Source of the DNA: Phymatolithon calcareum
Taxonomy: Eukaryota > Rhodophyta > Florideophyceae > Hapalidiales
Reading direction: 5' to 3'
Length of the DNA: 64,000 nucleotides
Assembly (NCBI GenBank): GCA_977006965.1
Contig: OZ345378.1
Coordinates: forward strand, 682,001 to 746,000
In this document: piece after piece, positions 1 through 11,404 of the stretch
Layout of the letters: every line of letters begins with the position of its first letter
Numbering within the stretch: position 1 is the stretch's first letter
Notes under the pieces: model-generated
Databases searched by the model: none
The model's input: the letters and a program-made list of their open reading frames with translations, nothing else
What the model was told of the DNA's origin: nothing
Position numbers and translations under genes: made by a program

Positions 1-756
1 TTTGCCAAGGTGAGCTCTTTGTGGAACGCAATACGCAGTCATGGGCGACTGGAAAAGATGTTCGGGGCAACAATTTATTGAAAGGCATACTGCTGCCGCT
101 CCATAACGCAAGAGTTTCAACGAGATCGCATTCGATGCTTACTGCAAGTTTCGACCGGGGTGCCAATGGTATTGCACAAAATTGATATCCTGTCTGATAT
201 CTATGGCGAAGTCTCGAACGAGAAGATGACACGGTTCAACTCTTCAAATTTGTGAAAGGCCTGTGAAAAATCGTCGCCAGCATCACGCAGAACCTTCTTC
301 ACTGTCTCGGTCAAGGTGCACATACATAGTTTATCGGTCCTTTCCAGACCGTCTGTGGCAGCGTGGCTACTGAATATGTCTCTCCCCCGCGGCGAATCCA
401 CGACACCCGTTTCTATGACTTGGCTATTTGAACTTGTACATGGACAGGGAGTCTGGTGCAAATATGGAACCGACTATGGGCAGATTGGCCAGGAGAGTAA
501 CAAATTTCGTTTTCCCATCTGCAGTGCCGAAACTTTCCGTTCAACATTCGCAATGCCGACACGAAAGAGTTCGGTCATTTTACGCCGAACGGATTGTTAT
601 GACAACTCTGGGTCACTCGAACTTGTTGCCTCGTCTCGGGTATTCTTCACTGATCAATGTTCATCCACCCACCATGGTTGATGGCCCATCCGCTCGCCGT
701 CGAACACCAATCTTGAGAGTACATACCATGAAGTGCGCATAAACCACAAGTTACTA
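1..756. other. No supported gene
   Basis: Short open frames occur on both strands, but none has recognisable domains or a convincing start. If the small gene starting at 757 has upstream exons, they would lie here. I see no clear splice signals that demand one. Confidence 0.4.
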
Positions 757-1281
757 ATGCCCCCTCAACAACCGCGATCCGTCCTTGGGTCGCGATACCT
801 ACCGCCGCCGCATCCATCTCTGGCCGGATTGGGCGGCTCGTCCGTACATCCGAACATGCAGCATTACGCCCTGCCGTACGGGTATCATGTGCCGGGCAGT
901 TATGCCGTGTATGGCGGTGGAGCGTCCTCGCGTGCCGGGCCGCACTGGGGACCGCCGGTACCGCAGCAGCATCGTTGGGAGAATGGACGGCTTGTTTTAC
1001 CGAGTTGTCAAACGCTTTTTCAGATTGCGGAGAGGTCGCCTTGGAGCGATGTTGCACGTATACAGCCTAATGGGGAGCGATTTGTTCCACCCGTTGAGGT
1101 CTGGCAGCCGCATAATAAGATGAAGGTTCCGCTTGATGGTGTGTCTGTTAGCGCGCAGTATTCGACTATGGCGTTGGTGTCGGATGGTATGCGGCATTTG
1201 CCGGTCAGTGTGAAACCGTTTGTTGGAAAGCGTGTGGATAAGACTGGGAAATATGGAGCACAGGGTAATGCGCGAGGTTAG
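757..1281 (+). CDS. Hypothetical Gly/Pro-rich small protein
   Basis: This is an open frame of 174 codons from the ATG at 757; the frame opens slightly upstream at a GTG. The first 65 residues are rich in Pro, Gly, Ser and Tyr and look disordered. The rest is more ordinary, with a Trp/Pro-containing central part (HRWENGRLVLPSC, later PPVEVWQPHNKMKVP). No signal peptide, membrane segment or known domain is visible. GC-rich codon use and the contrast with AT-rich flanks favour real coding. An antisense frame covers the same interval but is less protein-like. It could be the last exon of a longer gene. Function unknown. Confidence 0.4.
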   Translation: MPPQQPRSVLGSRYLPPPHPSLAGLGGSSVHPNMQHYALPYGYHVPGSYAVYGGGASSRAGPHWGPPVPQQHRWENGRLVLPSCQTLFQIAERSPWSDVARIQPNGERFVPPVEVWQPHNKMKVPLDGVSVSAQYSTMALVSDGMRHLPVSVKPFVGKRVDKTGKYGAQGNARG

Positions 1282-4200
1282 GCAGGATGGTTTCTTTTGT
1301 AACTAATTGTTGAGAATGTGCGGAAGAAGGCAATCTTTAATGTGAAAGGGTTCTTCCGCTGGTAGACGAAGGGCGGAAAACGTTCTAGGGATATATAAAG
1401 TGCTATCGATCGTATATTGTCGTTGATGTGGTTGCTTGGGAAGGACTGGGTGCGGACGTGCACGGATCATCATCTTGCTGGCTCACTTGATCAGGAGGCC
1501 ATAGTATGTGCACGCGGTTTGTCACGAATCAAAAAATGAAAATAATTGAGAAATTTGCAATAATTTACGTGTAATAGATGTGATGGCGGCGGGACATTCA
1601 TGATCGATTTGAGTGAGCGTATGACAGCACGTCCCTGCGCACCGTGGAAGTGTAGTTTTGTGCGACTCCGGTATCTGGCAAAAGGGTTTTACTTTTTTAG
1701 GCGAAACTATGTCCTAAAGCATGGTTTTGGTTCCTGGGTCTTTCCGAATACGTGTTTGTGGCATGCTTTGAACAGCAATTTAGTTTAATTTTAATTAAAC
1801 TAAATTAAACTAAACTGCTGTTCACGGAAGTTATCAGCTTGATTAATCAACAGACCTTACGCAATATCAAGTTATGGATTATTGTCAAATCATTTAAAAT
1901 TTAATTATAAATCAAGTGACGGGTGATAGGCCACAGCAGAGCACAATCAAGTTTGAGAGCTGCTCAAGGTTGGAAATGTAGAAAATGAAAATATTTTTTG
2001 ACTTTTTGTTTTCGGATGGAATTACGAAAGTGCCAATCGCAAAGCTGTCAACAACCACATTGATTGTCCATAACTTTGTTTGTGTCTGTTTCCATTCTCA
2101 ATTGATGTCAAGCCCTGGTCCAAGTTGAGAAGAAGTTTATCTACCTCGCAATTGCGATTTGGAAACTGGAAAGTAAAGAAGAGAATATTTCCTGGCTTAC
2201 ATTTGCTGTCCATAAAACTTAATCAGGAGCCTGCACTTGTACCTCAAAATGTTGTGATACCACCACTTATTTCCTCCATAAATTATGTGGAAAAAGGTTT
2301 CTCGACTCGACATTGAGTAGACATTGGGAATGCAGTTTGTGAGGCGGACAGAACTATCTACTATACCTGGGTCAGGTTCTCAGCAGTCGAGCCGTACATT
2401 TCCCCGGGTTTGTATCATATACAGTACTGTAGTGACCTGTTGGACAGAGTTCAGTGCGCCAGGTACAGCACAGTATGCCCTCCCTTTACGCCACCCGATG
2501 TGTGTTTATGAATGAGATTATGAATGAGCAAAATTGATTGTGCATTGAGCAAGGGAAGAGGCGTTCTGAACACGTTTACTGCCATGGCTCTTTTCCCTCT
2601 TCGTGTCTCCCTGCTCGGCATCTTGGAGTGCCTTTCGCTGGCTTCTGTTATGTTCAGCGGGTGCGGCGATGTGATTCAACTCCATATATGAAGGCTCTGC
2701 AAGAGATTTCTTCTTCAGTCAGAACATGTGTTATGGTGGTGCAGCCTTGGATGTTTTGGAAAACACAGTGCGGCACGTATCTCCTTTTGCCAATGCCGAC
2801 CGCCGCAAATGAATATTTTATTGAGTTGCCGGGAAACCTTGGCACTGTCAAAAGTATACCATCTTGCCGGCCGAGAGTTGAACATTGCGCTAGATATGAA
2901 GTTGAGCTGAGCAGCAAAGTCGAGGATGTACCTGATTCTCCGTGCGGCATTTGTTTCACAAGCGACGATTTCTGTGTACAGTACGGCCTCGTGCGCCACT
3001 TTGGTTTCTCAGGTGCATGCAATTTGTCCAACCATTTGTACTGCCGCAACGCCGTTTATGACGGCGTTGTCGTTGCAAACCGAGACGAAGATCAGGCCCG
3101 TGTATCTGTTTTTTTCAGTTCTCGATAGAGTACAATACAGTAGCAGTTCGAAAGGACTGCAGGGCGAAACGTGCGGAGATATGAAGTGAAAGGAGATGAA
3201 CCAAGCAGAATGTGAAACTTTCAAATGGAAACAGACACAGGCAAAGTTATGGACAATCTATGTCGTTGTTGACAGCTTTGAGATTGGCACTTTCGTAATT
3301 CCATCCGAGCAAGCAAATAGATATGTGACTAATCTATTGCAAAGGGTGGTATTCCTTCCCAGATACATCATGATGAATGGCTCTAAAACCAATCCACGAA
3401 CCCTTTGCAAAACTTTGCCGCAACGCCTTGTCTCTCCCTGCATGAGATCATCAAAACCAAAGATTAAAGAAAGAAAAGCAAACCAAATATGCTCCTCAAT
3501 TACATGCCAGGCAGGTCGTCGTCAACGAGGATGGACGACGATCGTGTGTGTTTATGTGTGTGTGAAAAGCACAGACAGACGGTCGGGCGACCGGCACCTG
3601 TGCAATACTGTACAATATCATCAGCGCGCGGCACGTGTTTCGAAATTCCACCAGCACATGATCATCATGTTGCGCACCTCCCGTTCCGTTCCAAGGAGCT
3701 CCAGTACACCCTTATGACCGGCCACGGGTCGTGTTCCAGGACTAGAAGAGAAGGGAAAAACGACACCTGCACACGTGTTCGCCGAAGGGCACGCTTAATT
3801 CATGGAGCTGCCTGCATCATGCCATGATGGGTGGTGGTGAATACAGCGTTTAAGAATACACCAGTTTGTGTTGTTGACTTTCACAGGACAAGGACGGTTC
3901 GTGGTCGAACATCGGGGATCGACGGCCGGGTTCACAATGCCATTGGACAGTTTGCTTTTTTTGTTTTTAGTACACCAGTGAACGAAGGGGCGATGTCGTC
4001 ATGGTGGAGATGCGAACACACTGACCAATTCAGATGCATTCCAAGTCTGCTGTTCCTTTCGCATACTGTACTCGAGCCTCGAGACTACACATTCATTCGC
4101 ACGAGCCCCGATGCTTGCGCGGACAATTGCTCGATCTGTTTTCGTCACAGGACAGAAAATTGGAAGTACTGTGCAGTTGTGTTATCCATACAGTACAGTA

Positions 4201-5869
4201 ATAATATTTTTTCATCGGAGGAAAGGCAACATGGCATTTCTTTTTTCGCCAGCAGGAGGAATTGGACTTGAAAAGAATGCATTCTTTTGAACTTCAATTC
4301 CTGCACATGTGGACATTCTAGCAATCGTACTGTACAACATGAAGATCTATTCTCATTTAAGGGAGGAGCAAGTAGCACTGAAACAGGTTTGCTGTGCATG
4401 AGTGAATTGGGGCAAAGAAGTGGAACATGTGTGAGCGTTTAAGAAGCTTATGGTCCTCTTTGCCCCCGAGCATCTACATCGCTCTGCAGCAGTCCACCTC
4501 GGCTAATCTGCTGCGCAAGATATTAGACAATGGACATCGTTCCAGTCCATTCACACAATGCGTACAGCAATCACAAGAGGAAGATGATCAACGCATCTGC
4601 AGACGCTTCCGCCATACGACTGCAAAACTGGTTTGGGACGACATTTCACGCCGCAATTGTGAGAGAAACCGGTTCGGCAATCGCTTCAATTAAATTTCGT
4701 GTCTGCTGATACTGTGCTGTAGCAATCTGCATACATGCAAAATGCGTTCGAACGCAAGTCGGTACGTGATAGCGGAACAGAACGTACGGAGAGTTGGGTA
4801 ATGTGTCATGCCGAATGAACGACAGACTTTTCTGTTATAGCGCTCTCTCCCACTGCCATCTGCTGCAGCCGAAGCACGTGCGGCAAAGTCGTGGATGCTC
4901 GAAAGTGCCACACTTGGCGCCGCGAACCAGCGAGATGCATCGAAGCTCGCCGCGATGAGGGCTGTTTTCCGTGAGAGAAAACAGAAATCACGGCGCACGC
5001 ACGAACATCATACCGTTACTTAGAATAGAATACCATGCGGTACCGTTGCCTACAACAATAGCTGGCGGATGGAAATAGATCGCCTGAAAAATATCAACTG
5101 TTTAGCTTTTCTGTTTGAATCTTTGACCTTTTCTGCACACTCTGTAGTGTGGGAAAACGCCATACACAATCGGTGGAACCCCCTTAAAATTTATGGCGTT
5201 TTTCTCGTTCTATAGCTATTTTTCAATATTTCTCTCCAGTCTGTATCATACATTCACTGCGTCCTTCCTCCCAAAGAAAATGACAGGTTTCAAAACGGTA
5301 TGAGTGCATCCCACAAAATTTAACATCAAATGTTTCATCGATCATACAGACGGTAACACCAACCACACTGCGTCCTGTCGAGGCTAGAACCAAGTGCCCT
5401 CGGGGCCTGCACTTGTGCCATGTTCGTGTCGAACAACCTTGTGCCATTCTCCTTCGGCTTGAGTGCTACTTTGCAGTAGATTATCCGCGTTCGTGCAAGC
5501 CCAACTCGTTGCGCAACATCTCACTTTCTGCACGCCACGAAACTACTTCGCTTGCCGCGCGCCCCGCCTTCACCTTCCTGCGTTCCCGCTTGCCACTTCA
5601 TCCCTCCACTCCCTTGTCCCTACAAAACTCCTTACGAAACCCATTTCGGTCTACGTGCCCCATTCATATCCTAACGCTTCATCGTCAACCGTATTCTCTA
5701 CGTGCACCACTCGTTCCTTAACGCGTCATCGTTTAACCGCGCCCCGTTCAACCGCGCTCCAAACCACGTTCGGTCGCTGCCCCCCGCAAACTGGGCGCTC
5801 CTGCGCCCCATAAAGCTACCACCGTCGCGCGCTTTATCCCACCAAAACCAACACGTGCGCTCGCCCAGC
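1282..5869. other. Intergenic region with degenerate sequence
   Basis: No gene is supported. Between 2584 and 3189 one plus frame is nearly open: a hydrophobic start (MALFPLRVSLLGI), then two stops, then more hydrophobic sequence. This may be a decayed membrane-protein gene, but no family is recognisable. The last 350 bases, before the kinase ATG, are strongly pyrimidine-rich, as expected of a promoter or 5' leader. Confidence 0.4.
1771..1822. repeat. AT-rich inverted repeat (hairpin)
   Basis: Two 26-nt arms meet with almost no loop. The left arm starts AACAGCAATTTAG and the right arm ends CTAAACTGCTGTT. A few mismatches lie near the centre. It could be a folded transcript end or a small foldback. 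No gene ends directly beside it. Confidence 0.6.
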
Positions 5870-8800
5870 ATGGGCAACTCATACGGTGTACCGTGGTTCC
5901 GTGCCGTCGGTGAACAAGAGGCTTCGACAATTTTCAACGACCTAGACCGTGACAAAAATGGTGTTGTCACACTCAAGGAACTCATTCGTTCTGATGGTCC
6001 CGGTCTCATGATGCCGCACTCCCTCCCAGCCCTGTATTTCTTCGATAAGGACCACAAAGGGAGTCTTACTCGTGCAGAGTTTGGTGCGCTATTACGATTC
6101 TTCGAGAATGAAAAACGTGCCGTTGAGGCATCCCTGTCACACGACCGTGAGTTTCGCAATCTCATTCACCGAGCGTCCGCCGCCGGTGTCAAGGATGGTT
6201 CGAGACATGGACGCAACTCTTTTCGTCGCTTCTCGTCTTATTCCAACGTTCGTTCTATTTTCAAAAAGGACGGCGGCTTTGGCGAGGCCGTTTACGACCC
6301 ACCGAGAAGCCCGGATATCCCTACTGACCCCACAAACGACCCGAAGCGTCACTGTCCGAACGGTAAGGGTAACCAAGCGCAAAGTTCAGATGAAGATTAC
6401 GTCGTTTCCTCTTCCGTTTCTCGCCCGTCACTTGAATTTGCGCAAACACCACCGACGTCGAATCGCAAACCTCCGCGTCACCCAAATTCATCCAGCGGCG
6501 TCTCCAATTCTGAATCAGATTCCGTACAAGACGGGTCGGAAACCGATGTGTCAGCATCAAGTTCTGAGAATTCAGACGACAGTAGTGATGTTATCCCGAT
6601 GAATGCCACTAGTGGTGTGCGTATGTACTGCTCTCAACGCGAATTTGAGAAAGACCCAGCACCCGTTGAGGATCCCGATGCCGCGCTTGCACCACTTGAC
6701 GCCCAAAGTAGAACCGCTGTGGACGCTGCTGTGTTGGAGAAAATCATGCGTGCGAATATCACAAAGCTTGCGGAGCTGCTGCAGAACGAAACACAACGCG
6801 TAGAGTTTATGGAGTGGTTGTGGAAACTTACAGATTTCAACCGACAGGACGTTGTTACTCTGGAAGAGCTCCGTGTTTTTCTCGCGGCTCTGGAGGAAGA
6901 TGGAATTTCTCTGGAAGAACTTGCGTTTTACAAGGAAGGCGGCGTACCCCTGGAGGAGTCTATTGTCAATGAGTTTGATACAACCCATACAGGCCTCTTG
7001 ACCCGTGATGAATTCATCGTTCTCGCAGATTTAGTCACGAGGGAATACGAGTTTTGGCAAAATCGCCATCTGGATCGCGTCGGCGATTACGAGCTTGGCC
7101 GTGTCATCGGTAGCGGAAGCAGCGGCATTGTTCGAGTTGCCATTCATGTCCAGACGAGAGTCAAAGTTGCCATCAAGATCATCAAGAAGGGTAACTGCTC
7201 CGCTCTCAGCAGACTCGATCGCGAAATCGCGTCGTTGGCCATGGCTGAGCAGGAAAACATTGTGGATTTGCTTGAGGTGTTGGACTCTGATGAGAATCTT
7301 TTCATTGTCATGGAACTTTGCGGTGGTGGTTCTTTGGAAGATATCGTCATGTTGTATCCCGAGCAAAGGATTCCGGAAAATATTGCGCGAAACTACCTTC
7401 GTCAGCTTTTTGAAGCACTTGCGTTTTTGCATCGAAATGGAATTTGTCATCGCGATATTCGACTCGATAATCTTATGTTGAGCAATACCGGTGTGCTAAA
7501 AATCACCGATTTTGGACACAGTGGAAGTTTCGCAAACGGATGGGATTTGTTTCAGACCCTTGTCGGAGCTGTGTATAATCTGGCGCCTGAGCAGATCGAT
7601 GGGCTTTTGTACAGCGGTGAGAAATTGGACGTTTGGTCAACTGGTGTTGTTGTATATTGCCTGTTGGTTGGGCGTCCACCATTCTTCGACTCTGACACTG
7701 AAGCTTTTCTCCAAAGCATTAAAACGGCGACGTTTGAAATTCCGGATTTCGTGTCTTCGAAGGCTGCAGACTTGATTCGCTGCATGATTCGAGTGAAACC
7801 TGAAGATCGTATTCCGTTGAAGCAAATGTTGCATCATCCATGGTTCTATTCAGGCCCGGAATCACGCCCGGTTATGGATACCGTTGTCATCCCCGTCGAT
7901 CCCTTTTTCAAAAAGCGACCGGATCTTGCCGAAATGATTATGGCCGGTACTATCCATGAACACAATTTGCATTTCCATCTCGCGGATACAATGAATCCAA
8001 AAGCATTCCCTGGTGTTCTGCGCGGTCAAGCGTGGGCTTTGAAGTGCATGTCTCTCGATATGAACATGAAGTTCACAATCTCTTTGTTTACAACCGAGCC
8101 CAGCACACGCGAAATGCAACAAACTCAAAGTTGCTCCAAGCTTATGGACGGATTGCCTCATACGGCTCCGTCAAGTCCTGGTGCTGACCCGGCTTTCCTC
8201 TCGTCCAGCGCTTCAGGTTCCCCGGTTGATCTCCGCCCCCAAACGCCGGCCTTGGTCGAGAGGTCAAAGACGGATCTTGGCAATGAGAGTGGTGATGGAG
8301 AAGATCTGTCCGACCTTTCGCTCCCACACAATGTGCACGGTGTGTCTTCGGACGAGGATGATTCCGTGCCGAATGGAACCGGCTGTGTACGGTCCGGAGG
8401 TGCTTTGGACGGTGCGAATGCTGGGAGCATTTCAATTTCCGCAAGCGTGTCCGAAGGTGAACTTGGTTCCTTGAAGCGTTCATCCGGTGAAAATTGTACA
8501 AAAACTGGATGTTCGCAAACGAGTGCATCGCCCAGAAGACGCTCCCGTGGATCTGGAATCAATAGGCGTATGCGTTCGAAATCTCTGGACTTCAGCGAAG
8601 ATTGGGAGTTTAAGATAAGTCGATCTGTCACAGTTGACGCTTTTCCATATCAGCACGTACTGCCGAAACGAGAAATGCCGCATCAAATTCGTGACCTTAA
8701 CTTTGACATTCCAGACGATGCACTTACTGAAAAGAACGAGGATATCTTGTCCAAATCTTTTGCTGAAGTTCCGTCCACAACAAGACCTGCACCGCTTGGC

Positions 8801-9349
8801 ATTAAGGGACTTCCCAGGAGTCGCACCCTGGAAAACCTTCCATCGGCCATGGATGAGATTCACACACGTTTGCGTACAGGTGACGGAAGTTCCATCATGC
8901 GCCGCCTTAACCGCAATCCATCGAAACCGGTCGCTGGATCGTCACAGACCAACGGGGTGCAGGAAGATGCGGACTCAACATCGGAATGTTCGTCGGCAAG
9001 CCCGCATCCGCCAGGCCCGTCAGAGCCTCGATGTGTGCCCGTGCCACGTGCGCCGAAACGATGTGTGAGCGATACTGCTGCAAAACCTCCGGTGCCGGAA
9101 TTCATGCCGTACATTGAAGTGCGGCTTCGCGATGGGGAGAGTGGACTGTTTCTGAGGATTTGTCGCAAACTTAAGATGATTTGTGATACGAAACTTGCAA
9201 ATGCGGCAGAGAGACAGAAACGACGCGTGGTTGGACGACGTAGTTTGGCGGTTCTTCGACGCACTGCATCGCAGCGTGGATGCGTCTTTTCAACGCAACA
9301 AGAACAGCAGACGGCTGGTGGTGGCGAGGTGATGCAGGACACGGAGTAG
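5870..9349 (+). CDS. EF-hand Ser/Thr protein kinase, EF hands N-terminal
   Basis: A calcium-binding protein kinase of 1159 residues from the first in-frame ATG (MGNSYG); the frame is open 56 codons upstream without an ATG. EF-hand loops lie at about 26-37 and 59-70 (canonical D-x-D-x-N/K-G...E), 322-333 (degenerate) and 370-381. A Ser-rich acidic linker separates the pairs. The kinase domain spans about 407-659: Gly loop GSGSSG, VAIK Lys436, HRD at 527-529, DFG at 547-549 and LAPE. The catalytic-loop Lys of Ser/Thr kinases is Arg (HRDIRLDN). A roughly 500-residue Ser-rich tail follows, ending in a basic, folded-looking segment. The EF-hands-before-kinase order is the reverse of plant CDPKs. 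Gly2 could be myristoylated, but the motif is not canonical. The assignment to a calcium-regulated CAMK-like kinase is inference from domain content. The gene has no introns. Confidence 0.93.
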   Translation: MGNSYGVPWFRAVGEQEASTIFNDLDRDKNGVVTLKELIRSDGPGLMMPHSLPALYFFDKDHKGSLTRAEFGALLRFFENEKRAVEASLSHDREFRNLIHRASAAGVKDGSRHGRNSFRRFSSYSNVRSIFKKDGGFGEAVYDPPRSPDIPTDPTNDPKRHCPNGKGNQAQSSDEDYVVSSSVSRPSLEFAQTPPTSNRKPPRHPNSSSGVSNSESDSVQDGSETDVSASSSENSDDSSDVIPMNATSGVRMYCSQREFEKDPAPVEDPDAALAPLDAQSRTAVDAAVLEKIMRANITKLAELLQNETQRVEFMEWLWKLTDFNRQDVVTLEELRVFLAALEEDGISLEELAFYKEGGVPLEESIVNEFDTTHTGLLTRDEFIVLADLVTREYEFWQNRHLDRVGDYELGRVIGSGSSGIVRVAIHVQTRVKVAIKIIKKGNCSALSRLDREIASLAMAEQENIVDLLEVLDSDENLFIVMELCGGGSLEDIVMLYPEQRIPENIARNYLRQLFEALAFLHRNGICHRDIRLDNLMLSNTGVLKITDFGHSGSFANGWDLFQTLVGAVYNLAPEQIDGLLYSGEKLDVWSTGVVVYCLLVGRPPFFDSDTEAFLQSIKTATFEIPDFVSSKAADLIRCMIRVKPEDRIPLKQMLHHPWFYSGPESRPVMDTVVIPVDPFFKKRPDLAEMIMAGTIHEHNLHFHLADTMNPKAFPGVLRGQAWALKCMSLDMNMKFTISLFTTEPSTREMQQTQSCSKLMDGLPHTAPSSPGADPAFLSSSASGSPVDLRPQTPALVERSKTDLGNESGDGEDLSDLSLPHNVHGVSSDEDDSVPNGTGCVRSGGALDGANAGSISISASVSEGELGSLKRSSGENCTKTGCSQTSASPRRRSRGSGINRRMRSKSLDFSEDWEFKISRSVTVDAFPYQHVLPKREMPHQIRDLNFDIPDDALTEKNEDILSKSFAEVPSTTRPAPLGIKGLPRSRTLENLPSAMDEIHTRLRTGDGSSIMRRLNRNPSKPVAGSSQTNGVQEDADSTSECSSASPHPPGPSEPRCVPVPRAPKRCVSDTAAKPPVPEFMPYIEVRLRDGESGLFLRICRKLKMICDTKLANAAERQKRRVVGRRSLAVLRRTASQRGCVFSTQQEQQTAGGGEVMQDTE

Positions 9350-11404
9350 TGGAAGAGAATGCAGGGGGATTTTTCTTCGAAGAGGTTCGTTTTGCATCGT
9401 TTTAGTTTAGTTTCGGAAGTAAAACGGGTCTTGGGATCCTCCTTTTTTGGCAAATTGTGTGAGATGCAACATTGGGGTGCGAATCAATTTAAACCCATGT
9501 AGTGCTTGGCGCCCGGTAGAACGTGCAGGTCGTTCATAATTTCTGAGAATCGGCCGTCAAAAACTTAAGATGGCGGAGTGCATGCGGATGGACCCGGAGC
9601 CTGGTTGGGCTTCTCTGATGCATTGTGTTCGAGGCTGAGGAAGAAGTGAATGCAAGGCTAAGCACTTGGTGCTTGAGGGAAGATTCCTCGTGTCAGGGTC
9701 AAGCTCTTCAACATGTTTCGTGGCATTTTGGTGCACTTTGTTGGTTGAGACAAAAGATTTAAGACCCACTCTATATACGCAGTCGTCGCTTGCGAAACAA
9801 AAAAGGTATTATCACGAAGGAAACAAGAGCGGTCTTTGGCACATTTCGCTTCGCAGGATTTAGTCGCAAGGACCAATCACTTGTTCGAAACGAAAACTCT
9901 GGTCGACATGTGCCCCGGCCTTGTTGCTTGCTACACTTTTCGGACGTTGGCTGGCTGTTTGGGGAGTCTTCTATTATGTGCAACGCATTACTAGAACTAA
10001 AATAGCTTTTTATCGTCCTTTGTTTCTAGCGTCGTGCGTAACCTCTGTGAAACGAAAAAGAGAGTACAAATCAACTCGGAAGGCGTGGGTCTGGCAACAC
10101 GAGAAATATGTCACTTCTTCATGCTGTCGCCCAATAAAAGCAGCTCCTTGATTGGACAACGACATGAAGAATGAAATGTTTCACGTCCTTTACTGAAGCT
10201 GGGAAAGGCTGCAAACCGAGTCAATGACCGACCCAGCTACCAGTTTTCAGCCGACGATTTGATAATTTAGCATCATCATGTTAACATCATGATGATGTTG
10301 ATATTCCCTCAGAATTCGGCACAATGCAAGCAGACTTCCGGAATTTTCGTTCGCTCAAAGACCTTCTCGCTGTGAGTAACGAGGGCACGCATTATACGGA
10401 GGGTCACTGACTTCTGGTATGGCACTTGTGGAGCTGCAATGTTCGTCATCGTTTCACATATGGGCTCAATAGGTTGCGCAGGAACTTCCTGAAACATGCA
10501 AATCTTAAAATTTAGGAATTATTATTGAGACTCGTTATTGTCGCAAAACGACACATTTTTTGCACAAGTAAGGACTTTTCTCTAATCGAATTGAGTTGAG
10601 GAAAGGTGCCACTGCTTAAACTCCCTCCTCTATCTCCCCCTAAAATTTCTAATCCTATATGCTTCCACCTCTACAGGAACAGACGTCCACACGATGTTAA
10701 GCCATTGATCATCGATGCCTTCATCATTCTTGTCTATCGATGAAATGCGAAAACAAGCGTCTTACCTTCTTTGAGCTCCATGCTTCACGTTTGGGCGCAC
10801 AAAAATATAAATTAGCATGTACAAGACAGTAACTGTCTTGTATCAAATGTTGATACAAGCTTCAGCACTACAGTACTGGAGCTTTGATCACGCACGCAGC
10901 CCTACTTTTGTTAGCAGCCGCGCTAATTCCTTCATGCATTTTGTTAGACAGAAATGTGAGGCTTTTTAGAACTCTCACTAAATTACACAAGTGCAAGCGC
11001 ATGACGCGCTCCAGCACAACCACGGGCACGAAATCTTGCACGTATCGCGCATGCGAGGCAAAACTATGGAGGCTAGTCTGGCAGATGATATCTCCCTATG
11101 ATAGGGGCAGCAATGCCCAACTGTCATGACGAAGGGCACTATTGGCACCAGCGCAATTAAATGACAAACCAATAGAGTTATGCGTGGTGTTCGGAATCCA
11201 TGATGGCACCGGTAAGCCCCAAGCACGTGTGCGCACCGGTACATTTGTACAATGCCACGTGTTGACGAATCTTGCTGGTCCAGTCGAACTTCGACCATAG
11301 CAGTTGGCCACGGGATCAGATGAAGTAGCGCAACTAATTTATAAGACGTCTTGCTTTCATCGTTTCGGACGGACGACTACCGCGAAGGAACACATCTGTG
11401 AAAA
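9350..11404. other. Intergenic region, no gene recognised
   Basis: No open frame here resembles a protein family. It contains a hairpin at 10271-10297 (CATCATCATG, 7-nt loop, CATGATGATG) and two overlapping hairpins at 10821-10859, listed separately. Confidence 0.5.
10821..10859. repeat. Two overlapping, mutually exclusive hairpins
   Basis: Hairpin 1 is 10821-10841 (10-bp perfect arms ACAAGACAGT/ACTGTCTTGT, 1-nt centre). Hairpin 2 is 10837-10859 (10-bp perfect arms CTTGTATCAA/TTGATACAAG, 3-nt loop). They share CTTGT, so in single-stranded form only one can exist at a time. It lies about 550 bases upstream of the methyltransferase ATG. Confidence 0.6.

Noticed and set aside
2538-3128. 196-residue plus-strand frame
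   Set aside because: All frames are stop-poor here and no family or signal supports this one.
5413-5813. Two plus frames upstream of the kinase ATG
   Set aside because: Open because the leader is pyrimidine-rich; no homology and no continuation.
8860-9453. 197-residue minus-strand frame at the 3' end of the kinase
   Set aside because: Shadow of the kinase tail; no protein-like motifs.
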